DNA of 64,000 bases from Caryophanales bacterium UBA5603 (GCA_002424815.1 DILB01000027.1:1-64000), one strand, 5' to 3'; shown: positions 43,626 through 52,783, numbered from the stretch's first letter. Notes: generated from the letters alone by a model not told the origin. Translations and numbers: made by a program.

Positions 43626-43850
43626 ATATAAACACAATGATAGAGGACTAGTACTCGGATAAATCAAGATTTAGAGAGAAATACATATGCTGAAAGTATT
43701 TTATCTTGTAACCGATGAATTCACCTCTTGAGCGGGACCAATCATCTCCGTATATCGGCGTTAACGATTCTTAAGGGCTAGTTTTACAACTAGAACAAAG
43801 GTGGTACCACGGTGATAATAAATCGTCCTTATTTAGGGCGATTTTTTTCT
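43626..43850 (+). promoter_or_regulatory. T-box riboswitch (phenylalanine) upstream of pheST
   Basis: T-box AAAGGTGGTACCACGGTG at 43797-43814. The candidate specifier is UUC (Phe) at 43720-43722, preceded by GATGAA and followed by A. The terminator stem is 43820-43829 with 43835-43844 (one G-U pair), then Ts. It controls both subunit genes. Confidence 0.95.
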
Positions 43851-43866
43851 TTTTCTGGAGGATAAT

Positions 43867-44901
43867 ATGGAAATTAAAAAGCAAATAAAAGAACTGGTTG
43901 AAGCAGCAAAAATAGAAATAAGTAAAATCCAAAATATGAATGAATTGAATGATTTAAAATCAAAGTATTTAGGAAAAAGCAGTCCGTTTGCATCTTTGAT
44001 GGCACAAATGAAAAGCCTCTCAAATGAAGAAAGACCAATCTTTGGGCAAGTCGTCAATGAAGGAAAAAGTGAAATAACTTTATCTTTGGATGAAAAACGA
44101 GATTTTCTTGAAAAAGAAAACATCTCACGAAGACTAATAAGCGAAGCAATCGATGTTACTTTACCGGGGTATGAGTTTGCAATAGGCTCAAAACATCTTG
44201 TTAGTAAGACCATTGAAGAAATCGAAAATCTATTTATTGGTATGGGATATTCCATCAAAGAAGGACCAGAGATAGAACTTGACAAATATAATTTTGAATT
44301 ATTAAATCTTCCTAAAGGGCATCCTGCTCGTGATATGCAAGATACTTTTTATATTTCAGAAGAACTTTTGTTAAGGACACATACTTCACCTGTTCAAGTA
44401 CGCACTTTACTTGAAAATGGTGGCAATAAGCCAATAAAGATTATTTGCCCAGGAAAAGTATATCGACGAGATGATGACGACTTAACGCATAGTCATCAAT
44501 TTACTCAAATAGAGGCTTTAGTTGTCGATGAAACGGTCTCATTGGCTGATTTAAAAGGCACACTACTGGTTTTAGCCCAACATATGTTTGGGAAAGATCG
44601 TCAAATTCGCCTTCGCCCATCCTATTTTCCATTCACCGAACCTTCTGTCGAAGTGGACGTGTCATGCGGTCAATGTCAAGGAAAAGGATGTTCAATGTGT
44701 AAACAGACCGGATGGATTGAAGTGTTAGGCGCAGGTATGGTAAATAATGCAGTTTTAGAAGCGACAGGATATGACTCCAAAAAATACCAAGGTTTTGCTC
44801 TTGGAATGGGAGTTGAGCGCATTGTATTGCTGAAGTATGGCATTGATGACATTCGCTCTTTATTCACAAATGATCTCCGGTTAAACCGGCAATTTAAGTA
44901 G
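43867..44901 (+). CDS. pheS: phenylalanine--tRNA ligase alpha subunit
   Basis: A 344-residue catalytic alpha subunit of the (alpha-beta)2 class II synthetase. An N-terminal coiled coil (1-85) binds tRNA. Motif landmarks are LFIGMGYSIKEGPEIELDKY, LPKGHPARDMQDTFY, RTHTSPVQVRTL, PGKVYRRDDDDLTHSHQFTQ and FPFTEPSVEVDVSC, and motif 3 with FALGMGVERIVLLKYG. A CxxC pair (CSMC) sits near the adenylate region, as in many PheS proteins. Start ATG follows TGGAGGA directly downstream of the T-box. pheT follows 11 bases after the stop. Confidence 0.97.
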   Translation: MEIKKQIKELVEAAKIEISKIQNMNELNDLKSKYLGKSSPFASLMAQMKSLSNEERPIFGQVVNEGKSEITLSLDEKRDFLEKENISRRLISEAIDVTLPGYEFAIGSKHLVSKTIEEIENLFIGMGYSIKEGPEIELDKYNFELLNLPKGHPARDMQDTFYISEELLLRTHTSPVQVRTLLENGGNKPIKIICPGKVYRRDDDDLTHSHQFTQIEALVVDETVSLADLKGTLLVLAQHMFGKDRQIRLRPSYFPFTEPSVEVDVSCGQCQGKGCSMCKQTGWIEVLGAGMVNNAVLEATGYDSKKYQGFALGMGVERIVLLKYGIDDIRSLFTNDLRLNRQFK

Positions 44902-44912
44902 GAGGTATCAAC

Positions 44913-47285
44913 ATGAAATTTTCATTGAATTGGCTCATAGAATTAGTTGATATCAATGTTTCTACAGATCAACTTGTGACTTTATTTAATCTAAAAAGCG
45001 CTGAAGTTGAAGATTATTACCAACTTACCTCTGCAACAGGATTGACAGTAGGGCTCGTTTTAACTTGTATTTTGCATCCCCAATCTAATCATTTGCATAT
45101 TTGTGAGGTCAAAATTTCTGACGATTCCATTTTACAAATTGTATGTGGAGCCCCTAATGTAAATGTGGGTCAAAAAGTGATTGTAGCTCTAGAGGGAGCA
45201 ATTCTCCCAGGTGATTTTGTTATTCGTAAATCCGTCATCAGAGGTATCGAATCAAATGGAATGATCTGTTCACTAGATGAATTAGGAATTGACCATAAAT
45301 TTCATCAAGAAGATGGAATCCACGTTTTACCGCTCGATACACCGATTGGATCAAATCCTTTACATGTGATGTATCTAGAGGATACAGTTATTGATCAAAA
45401 ACTCACTCCAAATCGTGGTGACATGATGTCGATGATGGGAGTAGCTTATGATGTGTCGGCAATGTTGGACTCACCAATTCATTTAAATCAACCCGTTGTC
45501 GTCGAGATTGATGAAAAAATCGATTTGAAAGTATCGACATTGACTTCAGAATGTAAATCTTATTATGCACGAATTATCAAAAATGTTAAAATTCAAGAGA
45601 GTCCTGTATGGATTAAATCAAGACTTATTGCCGCTGGTATTCGACCAATAAATAATGTAGTTGATATCACGAATTATGTAATGATTGAAACAGGGCAACC
45701 CCTTCATGCGTTTGATTTTGATAAGTTAAATAGCCATGAAATAGTTGTCCGCAAAGCTGAAAATGACAAAAAGTTCCTTACTTTAGATGGAAAATATCGC
45801 GATCTTTCAAAAGATGACCTGCTCATTACTGATGGTAAAAATCCTATTGCGCTTGCAGGTGTAATGGGTGGAGCATCAACTCAAATTGACGAAACAACCC
45901 AATCGATTTTGTTGGAATCGGCAGTATTTGATAATTTAAAAATACGAAAAACATCTCAAAGACTTGATTTACGCAGCGAATCTTCAATACGCTTTGAAAG
46001 GGGTCTTGATCCCAATAGAACATTATATGCTTTGAATAGAGCTGCAGAATTACTTCAATCAATTGGTTTAGGAACAGTTGTAAAAGGAATTAGTTCTTTT
46101 GAATCACAAAATTTAAAGCCTAGTATTGTTAAATTACCCCATGAAAAATTAAATAAAGTTACAGGTTATTGTTTTAAAACAGAACAAGTCATTGAAGTTC
46201 TAAATCGTCTCAATTTCAAGTCTGTTTATGAAGATGGAATATTTATAGTAACTGTTCCGACTCGAAGAATTGATATTTTAACATACCAAGATCTAATTGA
46301 GGAAATCGTACGTATTGCAGGTTATGAATTAATACCGACAACATTACAGGCATCTTCTCTCCCAGGACAATTGACACAAATTCAATCAATAAGAAGGACA
46401 ATACGCGATACACTCATTACCCTTGGGTTAAATGAAACAATTAGTTACTCATTGACCTCAGAAAGTGAAGCAACCTTATTTGATCAAACACCTCAGCCAA
46501 TCGTAAAATTGCTCTATCCAATCGCCGAAAACAAGGGGACAATGAGACATTCACAATTACCAGCTTTACTCGAGATTTTTAACTATAATCAAGCTAGAAA
46601 GCAACAAAATATTGCGCTTTTTGAAATTGGAAAAGGATATTTTCAATCAGAAGAAATAGAATATGTCAGTGGAATTTTGTCAGGATATCTAGACGAACTT
46701 GCATGGCAAGGAATTAACAAGCCAATTGATTTTTACACTGTTAAAGGACTTCTTTCTGCTTTATTTCAAAGGATTGGAATTAAGGAATTTTCATTTTTAC
46801 CGCCCCAAAAAAATTACCCTCAACTTCATCCCGGAATCTGTGCAGAAATAATATCTCAAGGAGAGGTATTAGGATTTATAGGTAAAATCCACCCTTCTTT
46901 ACAAACTGAAAAAGGCATTTCAGAAGCCTATGTTTTTGAAATAGGATTACGAAAATTGAGTGAAAAGATCATTTCAAATCAAAAAGTGAAGGAAATATCT
47001 AAATTTCCCATGGTATCACGTGATCTTGCGATTGTTGTTGATAAAAATATCACTGCAGATCAAGTCACTCAATGCATTAAAAAAGGTGGCGGAAATATGT
47101 TAGCCGATGTACATATTTTTGACCTGTATGTGGGCGATAAAATTGAAATAGGGAAAAAATCCATAGCCTTCACTTTATCCTTCCAAGATTTTTCAAAAAC
47201 GTTATCAACTGACGAAGTTGATAACGCAATCAATCAGATTATTCAATTATTATTAATCGAATTAAAAGGAACCTTACGTGTTTAA
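44913..47285 (+). CDS. pheT: phenylalanine--tRNA ligase beta subunit
   Basis: A 790-residue beta subunit. Order: EMAP-type tRNA-binding domain (about 40-150, VLTCILHPQSNHLHICEVK and VCGAPNVNVGQKVIVAL), the B3/B4 editing domain (PINNVVDITNYVMIETGQPLHAF), LALAGVMGGASTQI, B5 domain (about 400-470), catalytic-like core, and C-terminal ferredoxin-fold anticodon-binding domain (SKFPMVSRDLAIVVDKNI). The ATG follows AGGAGGT. A UUCG-loop terminator follows. Confidence 0.97.
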   Translation: MKFSLNWLIELVDINVSTDQLVTLFNLKSAEVEDYYQLTSATGLTVGLVLTCILHPQSNHLHICEVKISDDSILQIVCGAPNVNVGQKVIVALEGAILPGDFVIRKSVIRGIESNGMICSLDELGIDHKFHQEDGIHVLPLDTPIGSNPLHVMYLEDTVIDQKLTPNRGDMMSMMGVAYDVSAMLDSPIHLNQPVVVEIDEKIDLKVSTLTSECKSYYARIIKNVKIQESPVWIKSRLIAAGIRPINNVVDITNYVMIETGQPLHAFDFDKLNSHEIVVRKAENDKKFLTLDGKYRDLSKDDLLITDGKNPIALAGVMGGASTQIDETTQSILLESAVFDNLKIRKTSQRLDLRSESSIRFERGLDPNRTLYALNRAAELLQSIGLGTVVKGISSFESQNLKPSIVKLPHEKLNKVTGYCFKTEQVIEVLNRLNFKSVYEDGIFIVTVPTRRIDILTYQDLIEEIVRIAGYELIPTTLQASSLPGQLTQIQSIRRTIRDTLITLGLNETISYSLTSESEATLFDQTPQPIVKLLYPIAENKGTMRHSQLPALLEIFNYNQARKQQNIALFEIGKGYFQSEEIEYVSGILSGYLDELAWQGINKPIDFYTVKGLLSALFQRIGIKEFSFLPPQKNYPQLHPGICAEIISQGEVLGFIGKIHPSLQTEKGISEAYVFEIGLRKLSEKIISNQKVKEISKFPMVSRDLAIVVDKNITADQVTQCIKKGGGNMLADVHIFDLYVGDKIEIGKKSIAFTLSFQDFSKTLSTDEVDNAINQIIQLLLIELKGTLRV

Positions 47286-47290
47286 TAATT

Positions 47291-47320
47291 AATCAGTTGT
47301 CTTCGGATGACTGATTTTTT
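47291..47320 (+). terminator. Rho-independent terminator after pheT
   Basis: An 11-bp stem (47291-47301 with 47306-47316, two G-U pairs) with a UUCG tetraloop, then Ts. Confidence 0.9.
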
Positions 47321-47606
47321 CTTCTCATGTGATAACAACTTGATAAATTCGTTTTAATAATCATTATTATTGAATGAAAAGTCAATTATAATTCAAAGTT
47401 ATCAAGCTACCTATTATGAAATTTGATTTTCGTAAGGTTTGAAATTTGATTTTCCTTAACATGAATAGACAAAAAAAATCTTGCCTTTTTATATGTATTC
47501 CTTTTGAATAGTAATTCAATACGTTTTGAAACCTTAGAAACCGTTTTTATTTGTAATTTAGGTGTGTTATTCTTCATATTGATGTATAATCAAAGAGGTG
47601 ATAAAT
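47321..47606. other. 286-base intergenic region before rlmN
   Basis: No gene or tRNA. It holds two copies of TGAAATTTGATTTTC (47417-47431 and 47440-47454, period 23 bases), a GAAACCGTTT box (47537-47546) like the one at 8-16, and a -10 TATAAT at 47585-47590. The function of these elements is unknown. Confidence 0.5.
47417..47454. repeat. 15-base direct repeat, two copies
   Basis: TGAAATTTGATTTTC occurs at 47417-47431 and 47440-47454, separated by eight bases. This spacing, about two helical turns, suits tandem protein-binding sites. It is about 130 bases before the rlmN promoter region. Confidence 0.5.
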
Positions 47607-48632
47607 ATGATAAATTTCTATGACTTAACGATTGACGAACTATCAACGATATTGATTTCTCAAGGATTTAAAAAATTTAATGCAACACAAGTATTCGAAT
47701 GGGTTTTTTCGAAATCCATCTTTGATTTCAATAAAATGTCAAATATCGGATTGACTCTGCGAACGTATTTGTCTGAAACTTTTACGCTCGACCCTTTGAC
47801 TCTAAAAACGCAACAACAATCTCAAGATGGTACACAAAAATTCCTTTTTGAATTATATGATGGTCACGCAATCGAAACCGTTATGATGCTTCAAGATTAT
47901 GGCGTTAGCCTTTGTGTTACAAGTCAAGTTGGATGCAATATGGGTTGTTCTTTTTGCGCATCAGGACTCAAATATAAGAATCGAAACCTTACCACTGGCG
48001 AACTTGTCAACCAAGTCGTATCCGCAGAAAGATTGACAGGTCAAAAAGTCACACATATTGTCGTTATGGGAACCGGTGAACCTTTTGATAATTATGATAA
48101 TGTTATTAAATTTATTAAAATAGTCAATGATTCTAAAGGACTTCAAATTGGTCAAAGACATATCACAGTTTCAACCTGTGGCATTGTGCCTCGTATCTAT
48201 CAATACGCTGATGAGCCAATTCGTAGTAACTTAGCCATCAGTTTGCATGCGCCAAATGACGAATTGAGAACCAAATTGATGAAGATCAATAAGAAATACC
48301 CACTTCAAGACATCATCGAAGCGTGTAAAGTATATTTTGAAAAGACCTCTAGACGAATAACTTTTGAATACATATTATTAAGTGGAGTGAATGATTCTAT
48401 TGAATTAGCAGATCAACTCTCGGATTTAATCCGAGGATTGAATGCCTATGTTAATCTAATTCCGTATAATTATGTTAAAGAATTTGAATACGAAAGAACT
48501 GATATGAAACGCGCTATGCAATTTTATGATCGATTGATAAAACGAGGCATAAATGCGATTTTACGTAAAGAACAAGGTGGCGATATCGATGCAGCCTGTG
48601 GTCAACTTAGAATGAAATCTGAATCAAAATAA
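47607..48632 (+). CDS. rlmN: dual-specificity rRNA/tRNA adenine-C2 methyltransferase RlmN
   Basis: A 341-residue radical-SAM enzyme that methylates C2 of A2503 in 23S rRNA and A37 of some tRNAs. The cluster motif CNMGCSFCASG (CxxxCxxC) lies near residue 110. MGTGEPFDNYDNV and STCGIVPRI are AdoMet-site segments, and the catalytic C-terminal Cys is in DIDAACGQLRMK. A GTG at 47598 is in frame, but it falls inside the Shine-Dalgarno AGAGGTGA, so ATG at 47607 is the start. In Bacillus rlmN is followed by prpC-prkC-rsgA; here pfk and rubrerythrin lie between. Confidence 0.96.
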   Translation: MINFYDLTIDELSTILISQGFKKFNATQVFEWVFSKSIFDFNKMSNIGLTLRTYLSETFTLDPLTLKTQQQSQDGTQKFLFELYDGHAIETVMMLQDYGVSLCVTSQVGCNMGCSFCASGLKYKNRNLTTGELVNQVVSAERLTGQKVTHIVVMGTGEPFDNYDNVIKFIKIVNDSKGLQIGQRHITVSTCGIVPRIYQYADEPIRSNLAISLHAPNDELRTKLMKINKKYPLQDIIEACKVYFEKTSRRITFEYILLSGVNDSIELADQLSDLIRGLNAYVNLIPYNYVKEFEYERTDMKRAMQFYDRLIKRGINAILRKEQGGDIDAACGQLRMKSESK

Positions 48633-48649
48633 ATTCGTCTATTATTTGT

Positions 48650-48678
48650 TTGACACATCACATTGTGAATGATAAACT
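48650..48678 (+). promoter_or_regulatory. promoter of pfk
   Basis: TTGACA (48650-48655), 17-base spacer, TAAACT (48673-48678), 35 bases before the ATG. Confidence 0.6.
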
Positions 48679-48712
48679 ATTCTATGTATTTTAAGAAAGG
48701 TGAGTAAAATAT

Positions 48713-49861
48713 ATGTTAAAATCAGAAAAAGAAATAAGAAAAATCGCTATATTAACTGGTGGGGGAGATTGCTCGGGATTAAACGCTGTTATACGTTCTG
48801 TAGTCAAAACGGCCATAAGCAAATATGGCTACGAAGTGATTGGTTTTTTAGGCGGCTATAATGGCTTGTATAAGGATGAATATGTGACATTGGACCGCAG
48901 AGCTGTTTCCGGAATTTTCCATCAAGGTGGAACAATTTTAAAAAACTCTAACCGCGATAATCTTTTTAGTTATCCAATGGTAGATGTTACTGGTAAAATG
49001 GTAAAGAAAGATGTGTCTGATGTCGCAATTGCCAATCTCAAAAAACACAATATTGATGCTCTTGTTATCATTGGTGGTGACGGAACTTTAACTTCTGCTC
49101 GTGATTTTTATCGTAAAGGAATCAATGTTGTTGGTATTCCAAAAACAATTGATAATGATGTTCCAGCAACCGATATTACTTTCGGTTATCGTACAGCATT
49201 AGATCATATCGTTAATGCACTTGATGCTTTGCATACCACAGCTTTTTCACATGACCGAGTCATGATTCTTGAGGTTATGGGAAGAAATGCAGGATGGCTA
49301 GCGCTTGAAGGTGGAATTGCCGGATCAGCGGATGTCATACTCATTCCCGAAATTCCTTATGACATTACCAAAGTGGCGCAAGCTGTTATAGATCGTTACA
49401 ATCATGGTTCGCGTTTCTCGATTCTATGTGTTTCTGAAGGAGCAAAACCACTTGATGGAGATGTCACTGTTAAAAAAATTGTAGAAGGGTCACCCGATTC
49501 GATTCGCTTAGGTGGCGTTGGCGATCAAATTGCACTCATGCTTGAAAAACTTGTGACGCCTGTCACTGGACAAGAAGTACGCGCATCCAATCTTGGATAT
49601 ATTCAACGAGGTGGTGTCACTAATTGTTTTGACCGTGTATTAAGTACTCGTTATGGTGCTTTTGCAGCCGATATGATTGCAAAAGGACAATTTGGTCAGA
49701 TGGCAGCCATTCAAAATAATAAAATGGTTGCCGTTCCAATTGAATCGGTTGTCGGATCTGGACTATCTGGTGAAACTAGTTTGGGCGGCGCTAAACAAGT
49801 TAACCCAACCGGTGATCTTGTAACAACGGCAAAAAACGTCGGAATTGCTTTTGGAGATTAA
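48713..49861 (+). CDS. pfkA: 6-phosphofructokinase (phosphoryl donor uncertain)
   Basis: A 382-residue phosphofructokinase that commits fructose 6-phosphate to glycolysis. The start IAILTGGGDCSGLNAVIRSV is family-typical. The donor-site motifs are mixed: GGDGT at 121-125 has the Gly found in ATP enzymes (PPi enzymes usually have GGDDT), while PKTIDND at 143-149 has the Lys found in PPi and clade-X enzymes, where E. coli has PGTIDND. MGRNAGWLALEGGIAGSAD matches the substrate-binding region. It is longer than the 320-residue Bacillus PfkA and resembles the clade-X/long group. ATP use is more likely. AGGTGA precedes the ATG. Confidence 0.9.
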   Translation: MLKSEKEIRKIAILTGGGDCSGLNAVIRSVVKTAISKYGYEVIGFLGGYNGLYKDEYVTLDRRAVSGIFHQGGTILKNSNRDNLFSYPMVDVTGKMVKKDVSDVAIANLKKHNIDALVIIGGDGTLTSARDFYRKGINVVGIPKTIDNDVPATDITFGYRTALDHIVNALDALHTTAFSHDRVMILEVMGRNAGWLALEGGIAGSADVILIPEIPYDITKVAQAVIDRYNHGSRFSILCVSEGAKPLDGDVTVKKIVEGSPDSIRLGGVGDQIALMLEKLVTPVTGQEVRASNLGYIQRGGVTNCFDRVLSTRYGAFAADMIAKGQFGQMAAIQNNKMVAVPIESVVGSGLSGETSLGGAKQVNPTGDLVTTAKNVGIAFGD

Positions 49862-49936
49862 ATTCCTTAGAATGTATATTCAAATCAATTCTTCTATGCT
49901 AAAATATTAAAGACAAAATAAATAGGAGGAATATAT

Positions 49937-50476
49937 ATGGAACTTAAAGGTAGCAAAACCGAAAAGAATTTAAAAGAAGCTTTTGCTGGTGAATCTCAAG
50001 CCCGAAATAAGTACACTTTTTATGCATCAGCAGCAAAAAAAGAAGGCTATAACCAAATTGCGAATTTCTTTTTAGAAACCGCAGAAAACGAGAAAGAACA
50101 TGCAAAGATTTGGTTTAAACTACTCCATGGCGGAGATATTCCTTTGACTGAGGAAAACCTTGTAGATGGTGCAGCTGGTGAACATTATGAATGGACTGAC
50201 ATGTACAAAGGATTTGCTGAAACAGCAAGAGAAGAAGGATTTACTCGTATTGCATTTCTTTTTGAAGCAGTAGCAAAAATCGAAAAAGAACACGAAGAAC
50301 GATATTTGGCTTTGTTAAAACAAATTAAAGATAAACGCGTATTTGAATCAGAAGAATCTGAAATTTGGATTTGTCAAGAATGCGGTCATATCCACGTTGG
50401 CAAGAAAGCACCTGAAAAATGTCCTGTTTGTGATCATCCTAAAGCCTATTTTCAACGGAGAGTCAAAGGTTACTAA
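49937..50476 (+). CDS. rbr: rubrerythrin
   Basis: A 179-residue rubrerythrin, a non-haem di-iron peroxidase that detoxifies H2O2 in anaerobes and microaerophiles. The four-helix di-iron domain (1-140) has the Glu ligands in EAFAGESQARNKYTFYA, ENEKEHAKIWF, AREEGF and KIEKEHEERY. The C-terminal rubredoxin-like Fe(Cys)4 domain has WICQECGHIHVGKKAPEKCP with CxxC pairs. This supports an anaerobic or oxygen-sensitive lifestyle. Start ATG follows AGGAGGAA. The gene ends with its own terminator. Confidence 0.96.
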   Translation: MELKGSKTEKNLKEAFAGESQARNKYTFYASAAKKEGYNQIANFFLETAENEKEHAKIWFKLLHGGDIPLTEENLVDGAAGEHYEWTDMYKGFAETAREEGFTRIAFLFEAVAKIEKEHEERYLALLKQIKDKRVFESEESEIWICQECGHIHVGKKAPEKCPVCDHPKAYFQRRVKGY

Positions 50477-50485
50477 TTTATAAAC

Positions 50486-50512
50486 AGAAGACGCAAGTCT
50501 TCTTTTTTTTTT
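50486..50512 (+). terminator. Rho-independent terminator after rubrerythrin gene
   Basis: AGAAGAC (50486-50492) pairs with GTCTTCT (50497-50503) around GCAA, then a long T-run. Confidence 0.9.
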
Positions 50513-50564
50513 CTTTTTAAAGTATAATGGATATATTCATCTTATTTATTTTGGGAGGATTCAT

Positions 50565-51431
50565 TTGAAAAAAGGAAAAATTATTCGATTGATAGGCGGC
50601 ATCTATACTGTTGTCGATGAAAATGCAAATAAAGTTGACATTCGACCGATTGGATTGTTCAGATATCAAAACATATCGCCCAAAGTTGGCGATAACGTTC
50701 TTTTTAATGAGGATTCAATCTACGAGGTGCTTCCAAGAAGAAACGACCTTGTAAGGCCGACTATTGCGAATGTAGACCTTGCAATAATCATTAACTCATG
50801 CAAAAAACCTGATTTTAGTTTTTATTTACTTGATCAATTTTTGGCATTAGTAGGATCAGCCGAGATAGATCCAATCATTGTCCTAACTAAAATTGATTTG
50901 ATGTCAGACACCGAGTTAAATATATTAAAATCAAAACTGCATTATTATGAACAATGGTACCCTGTATGCTATATTGATTCAAAACATCATCAAGGAATTG
51001 AAAGTCTTTTATCGCTCATGTCCGGTAAAGTGTGTGTCTTATCTGGACAAACCGGAGCTGGAAAAAGTAGTTTAATGAACGCTATCGATCCGAATCTCAA
51101 TTTAAAAACAGATGAAATCTCAAAAGCGCTTGGAAGAGGAAAACATACTACTCGACATGTTGAACTAATCAAAGTCAAAGATGGATGGATAGCAGATACA
51201 CCGGGTTTTTCAAAACTTGAATTTCCCGAAATGACGATTCAGTCACTTAAAGATTTATATCCTGATTTTATTAAATTGCGAAATGATTGTCGTTTTAATG
51301 GTTGCCTTCATGTAAATGAACCAGATTGTGCTGTGAAGAAGGCCTATTTGGATGGTGTGATGCTTAAAGAACGATATGAAAATTATTTGCTTTTTCACGA
51401 GGCTATCAAAGCCCAAAAACGACGTTATTAG
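50565..51431 (+). CDS. rsgA: ribosome small-subunit GTPase RsgA
   Basis: A 288-residue circularly permuted GTPase that checks late 30S maturation. The N-terminal OB fold (1-65) is followed by the GTPase motifs in permuted order: VLTKIDL (G4) near 110, GQTGAGKSSLMNAI (G1) near 161, GRGKHTTRH (G2), DTPGFSKLEF (G3). The C-terminal zinc-binding segment is NDCRFNGCLHVNEPDCAVK. The start is a TTG at 50565 with GGGAGGA five bases before; no ATG fits. rpe follows after 11 bases, and thiN overlaps rpe, matching the Bacillus rsgA-rpe-thiN order. Confidence 0.96.
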   Translation: MKKGKIIRLIGGIYTVVDENANKVDIRPIGLFRYQNISPKVGDNVLFNEDSIYEVLPRRNDLVRPTIANVDLAIIINSCKKPDFSFYLLDQFLALVGSAEIDPIIVLTKIDLMSDTELNILKSKLHYYEQWYPVCYIDSKHHQGIESLLSLMSGKVCVLSGQTGAGKSSLMNAIDPNLNLKTDEISKALGRGKHTTRHVELIKVKDGWIADTPGFSKLEFPEMTIQSLKDLYPDFIKLRNDCRFNGCLHVNEPDCAVKKAYLDGVMLKERYENYLLFHEAIKAQKRRY

Positions 51432-51442
51432 GAGGAAAACTT

Positions 51443-52087
51443 ATGATTGTTTCACCATCATTTTTAACAGCCGATTTTAATCAACTTGAAACGGAAATTA
51501 AGTCGATTATGACTGCCGAATGGTTACACTTTGATGTAATGGATGGAAAGTTTGTTCCTGCAGTGACTTATGACCACCAAATTGTCTCTCAAATCAAACA
51601 ATACAGTTCTCAATTTTTTGATTGTCATCTGATGGTTGACAATCCTGTTTCTGACATCTATCGATATGCTAGAGCGGGAGCAGATTTAATTACAGTTCAT
51701 TTAGAAGCTTTAGGTCCTACGACAATGATTGCACTTGAATCAATTAAAGCACTTGGAGTTCAATGTGGAATATCGATTAAACCGATGACTCCAGTTGAAG
51801 ATTTAATTCCTTATTTGTCAAAAGTGGATCTTGTTTTGATAATGAGTGTCGAACCAGGTAAGGGTGGCCAAAAATTTATGGAATCTGCTCTTGATAAAAT
51901 CGCATATTTGAATCAATATCGCCAAATACATAATTCTAACTTCTTAATTGAAGTTGATGGTGGAATCAATCTTTCTACAGGCAAACTTGCAGCATTAGCT
52001 GGAGCTGATGTATTGGTTGCTGGATCATTTATTTTTAATCGAGAAGATCGCAAAAAAGCAATTGAGGAACTTGAAAATGTCGGTTAA
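51443..52087 (+). CDS. rpe: ribulose-phosphate 3-epimerase
   Basis: A 214-residue TIM-barrel enzyme of the pentose phosphate pathway, interconverting ribulose 5-phosphate and xylulose 5-phosphate. Landmarks are IVSPSFLTADF at the start, LHFDVMDGKFVPAVTY (metal His/Asp), CHLMVDNP, LIMSVEPGKGGQKF and EVDGGIN. GGAGG lies before the ATG. The last 11 bases overlap thiN. Confidence 0.97.
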   Translation: MIVSPSFLTADFNQLETEIKSIMTAEWLHFDVMDGKFVPAVTYDHQIVSQIKQYSSQFFDCHLMVDNPVSDIYRYARAGADLITVHLEALGPTTMIALESIKALGVQCGISIKPMTPVEDLIPYLSKVDLVLIMSVEPGKGGQKFMESALDKIAYLNQYRQIHNSNFLIEVDGGINLSTGKLAALAGADVLVAGSFIFNREDRKKAIEELENVG

Positions 52088-52700
52088 AATTAAAATTTTT
52101 GCGGGACCTAATAATTATGATTTATCCCATCTATATTTTGAGGAAGCCGATGAAGTATTGGTAGGCATCGATTCTGGATTAGAATATTTAATCGATAACA
52201 ATATGCATATTGATTTAGCAATCGGCGATTTTGATTCAATTAATCCTTTATACTTAGCGAAAATTCATGAACTTGATAGTACCATTATACGTCTCGATAA
52301 AGAAAAAAATATGACGGATTTAGCCTATGCTATTGATTATTTATATCATAATATCGCATACGATTCCATCCAGATTTTTGGTGGAATTGGAGGCAGAATT
52401 GATCATCTTTATGCCAATATCAATCTTCTTAAACGTTATGATTTAACCTTTATTGATAATCACTCAAAACTCTTTAGTTTAAAAAAAGGAAAATATCATA
52501 TTGATAATACTCATCATTACATCTCTTTTTTTGCAATCGAAGATGTCTATGGACTGTCAATAAATGGTTTCAAATATGAATTGGATAACTATTATCTTAG
52601 CGCTGCGGATTCGATCTGTGTTTCTAACGAAGGCAGTGGCGACATTCACTTTTCAAAAGGAAGATTATTAGTAATTGAAACAGACAATATTCTATTCTAA
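52077..52700 (+). CDS. thiN: thiamine pyrophosphokinase
   Basis: A 207-residue thiamine pyrophosphokinase that makes thiamine diphosphate from thiamine and ATP. The catalytic signature is seen in GIDSGLEYLIDNN, LAIGDFDSINP near residue 60, and LDKEKNMTDLAYAIDYL, followed by GGIGGRIDHLYANINLL. The frame is open from 52008, but ATG at 52077, seven bases after GAGGAA, starts the usual N-terminal strand. It overlaps rpe by 11 bases. In Bacillus rpmB follows; here the two proteases intervene. Confidence 0.93.
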   Translation: MSVKIKIFAGPNNYDLSHLYFEEADEVLVGIDSGLEYLIDNNMHIDLAIGDFDSINPLYLAKIHELDSTIIRLDKEKNMTDLAYAIDYLYHNIAYDSIQIFGGIGGRIDHLYANINLLKRYDLTFIDNHSKLFSLKKGKYHIDNTHHYISFFAIEDVYGLSINGFKYELDNYYLSAADSICVSNEGSGDIHFSKGRLLVIETDNILF

Positions 52701-52749
52701 TAACTCACATGAAATACACAATTTTTTCATCTTTAAATATAAATACTCG

Positions 52750-52758
52750 TGATATAAT
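52750..52758 (+). promoter_or_regulatory. extended -10 promoter for the tandem protease genes
   Basis: TGaTATAAT (52750-52758), 25 bases before the ATG; no clear -35 box. Confidence 0.6.
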
Positions 52759-52783
52759 GTCCATTAACTGAGGTGACTTCTAA

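Noticed and set aside
43833..44285. 150-codon antisense frame over pheS
   Set aside because: Shadow frame of a clear synthetase gene.
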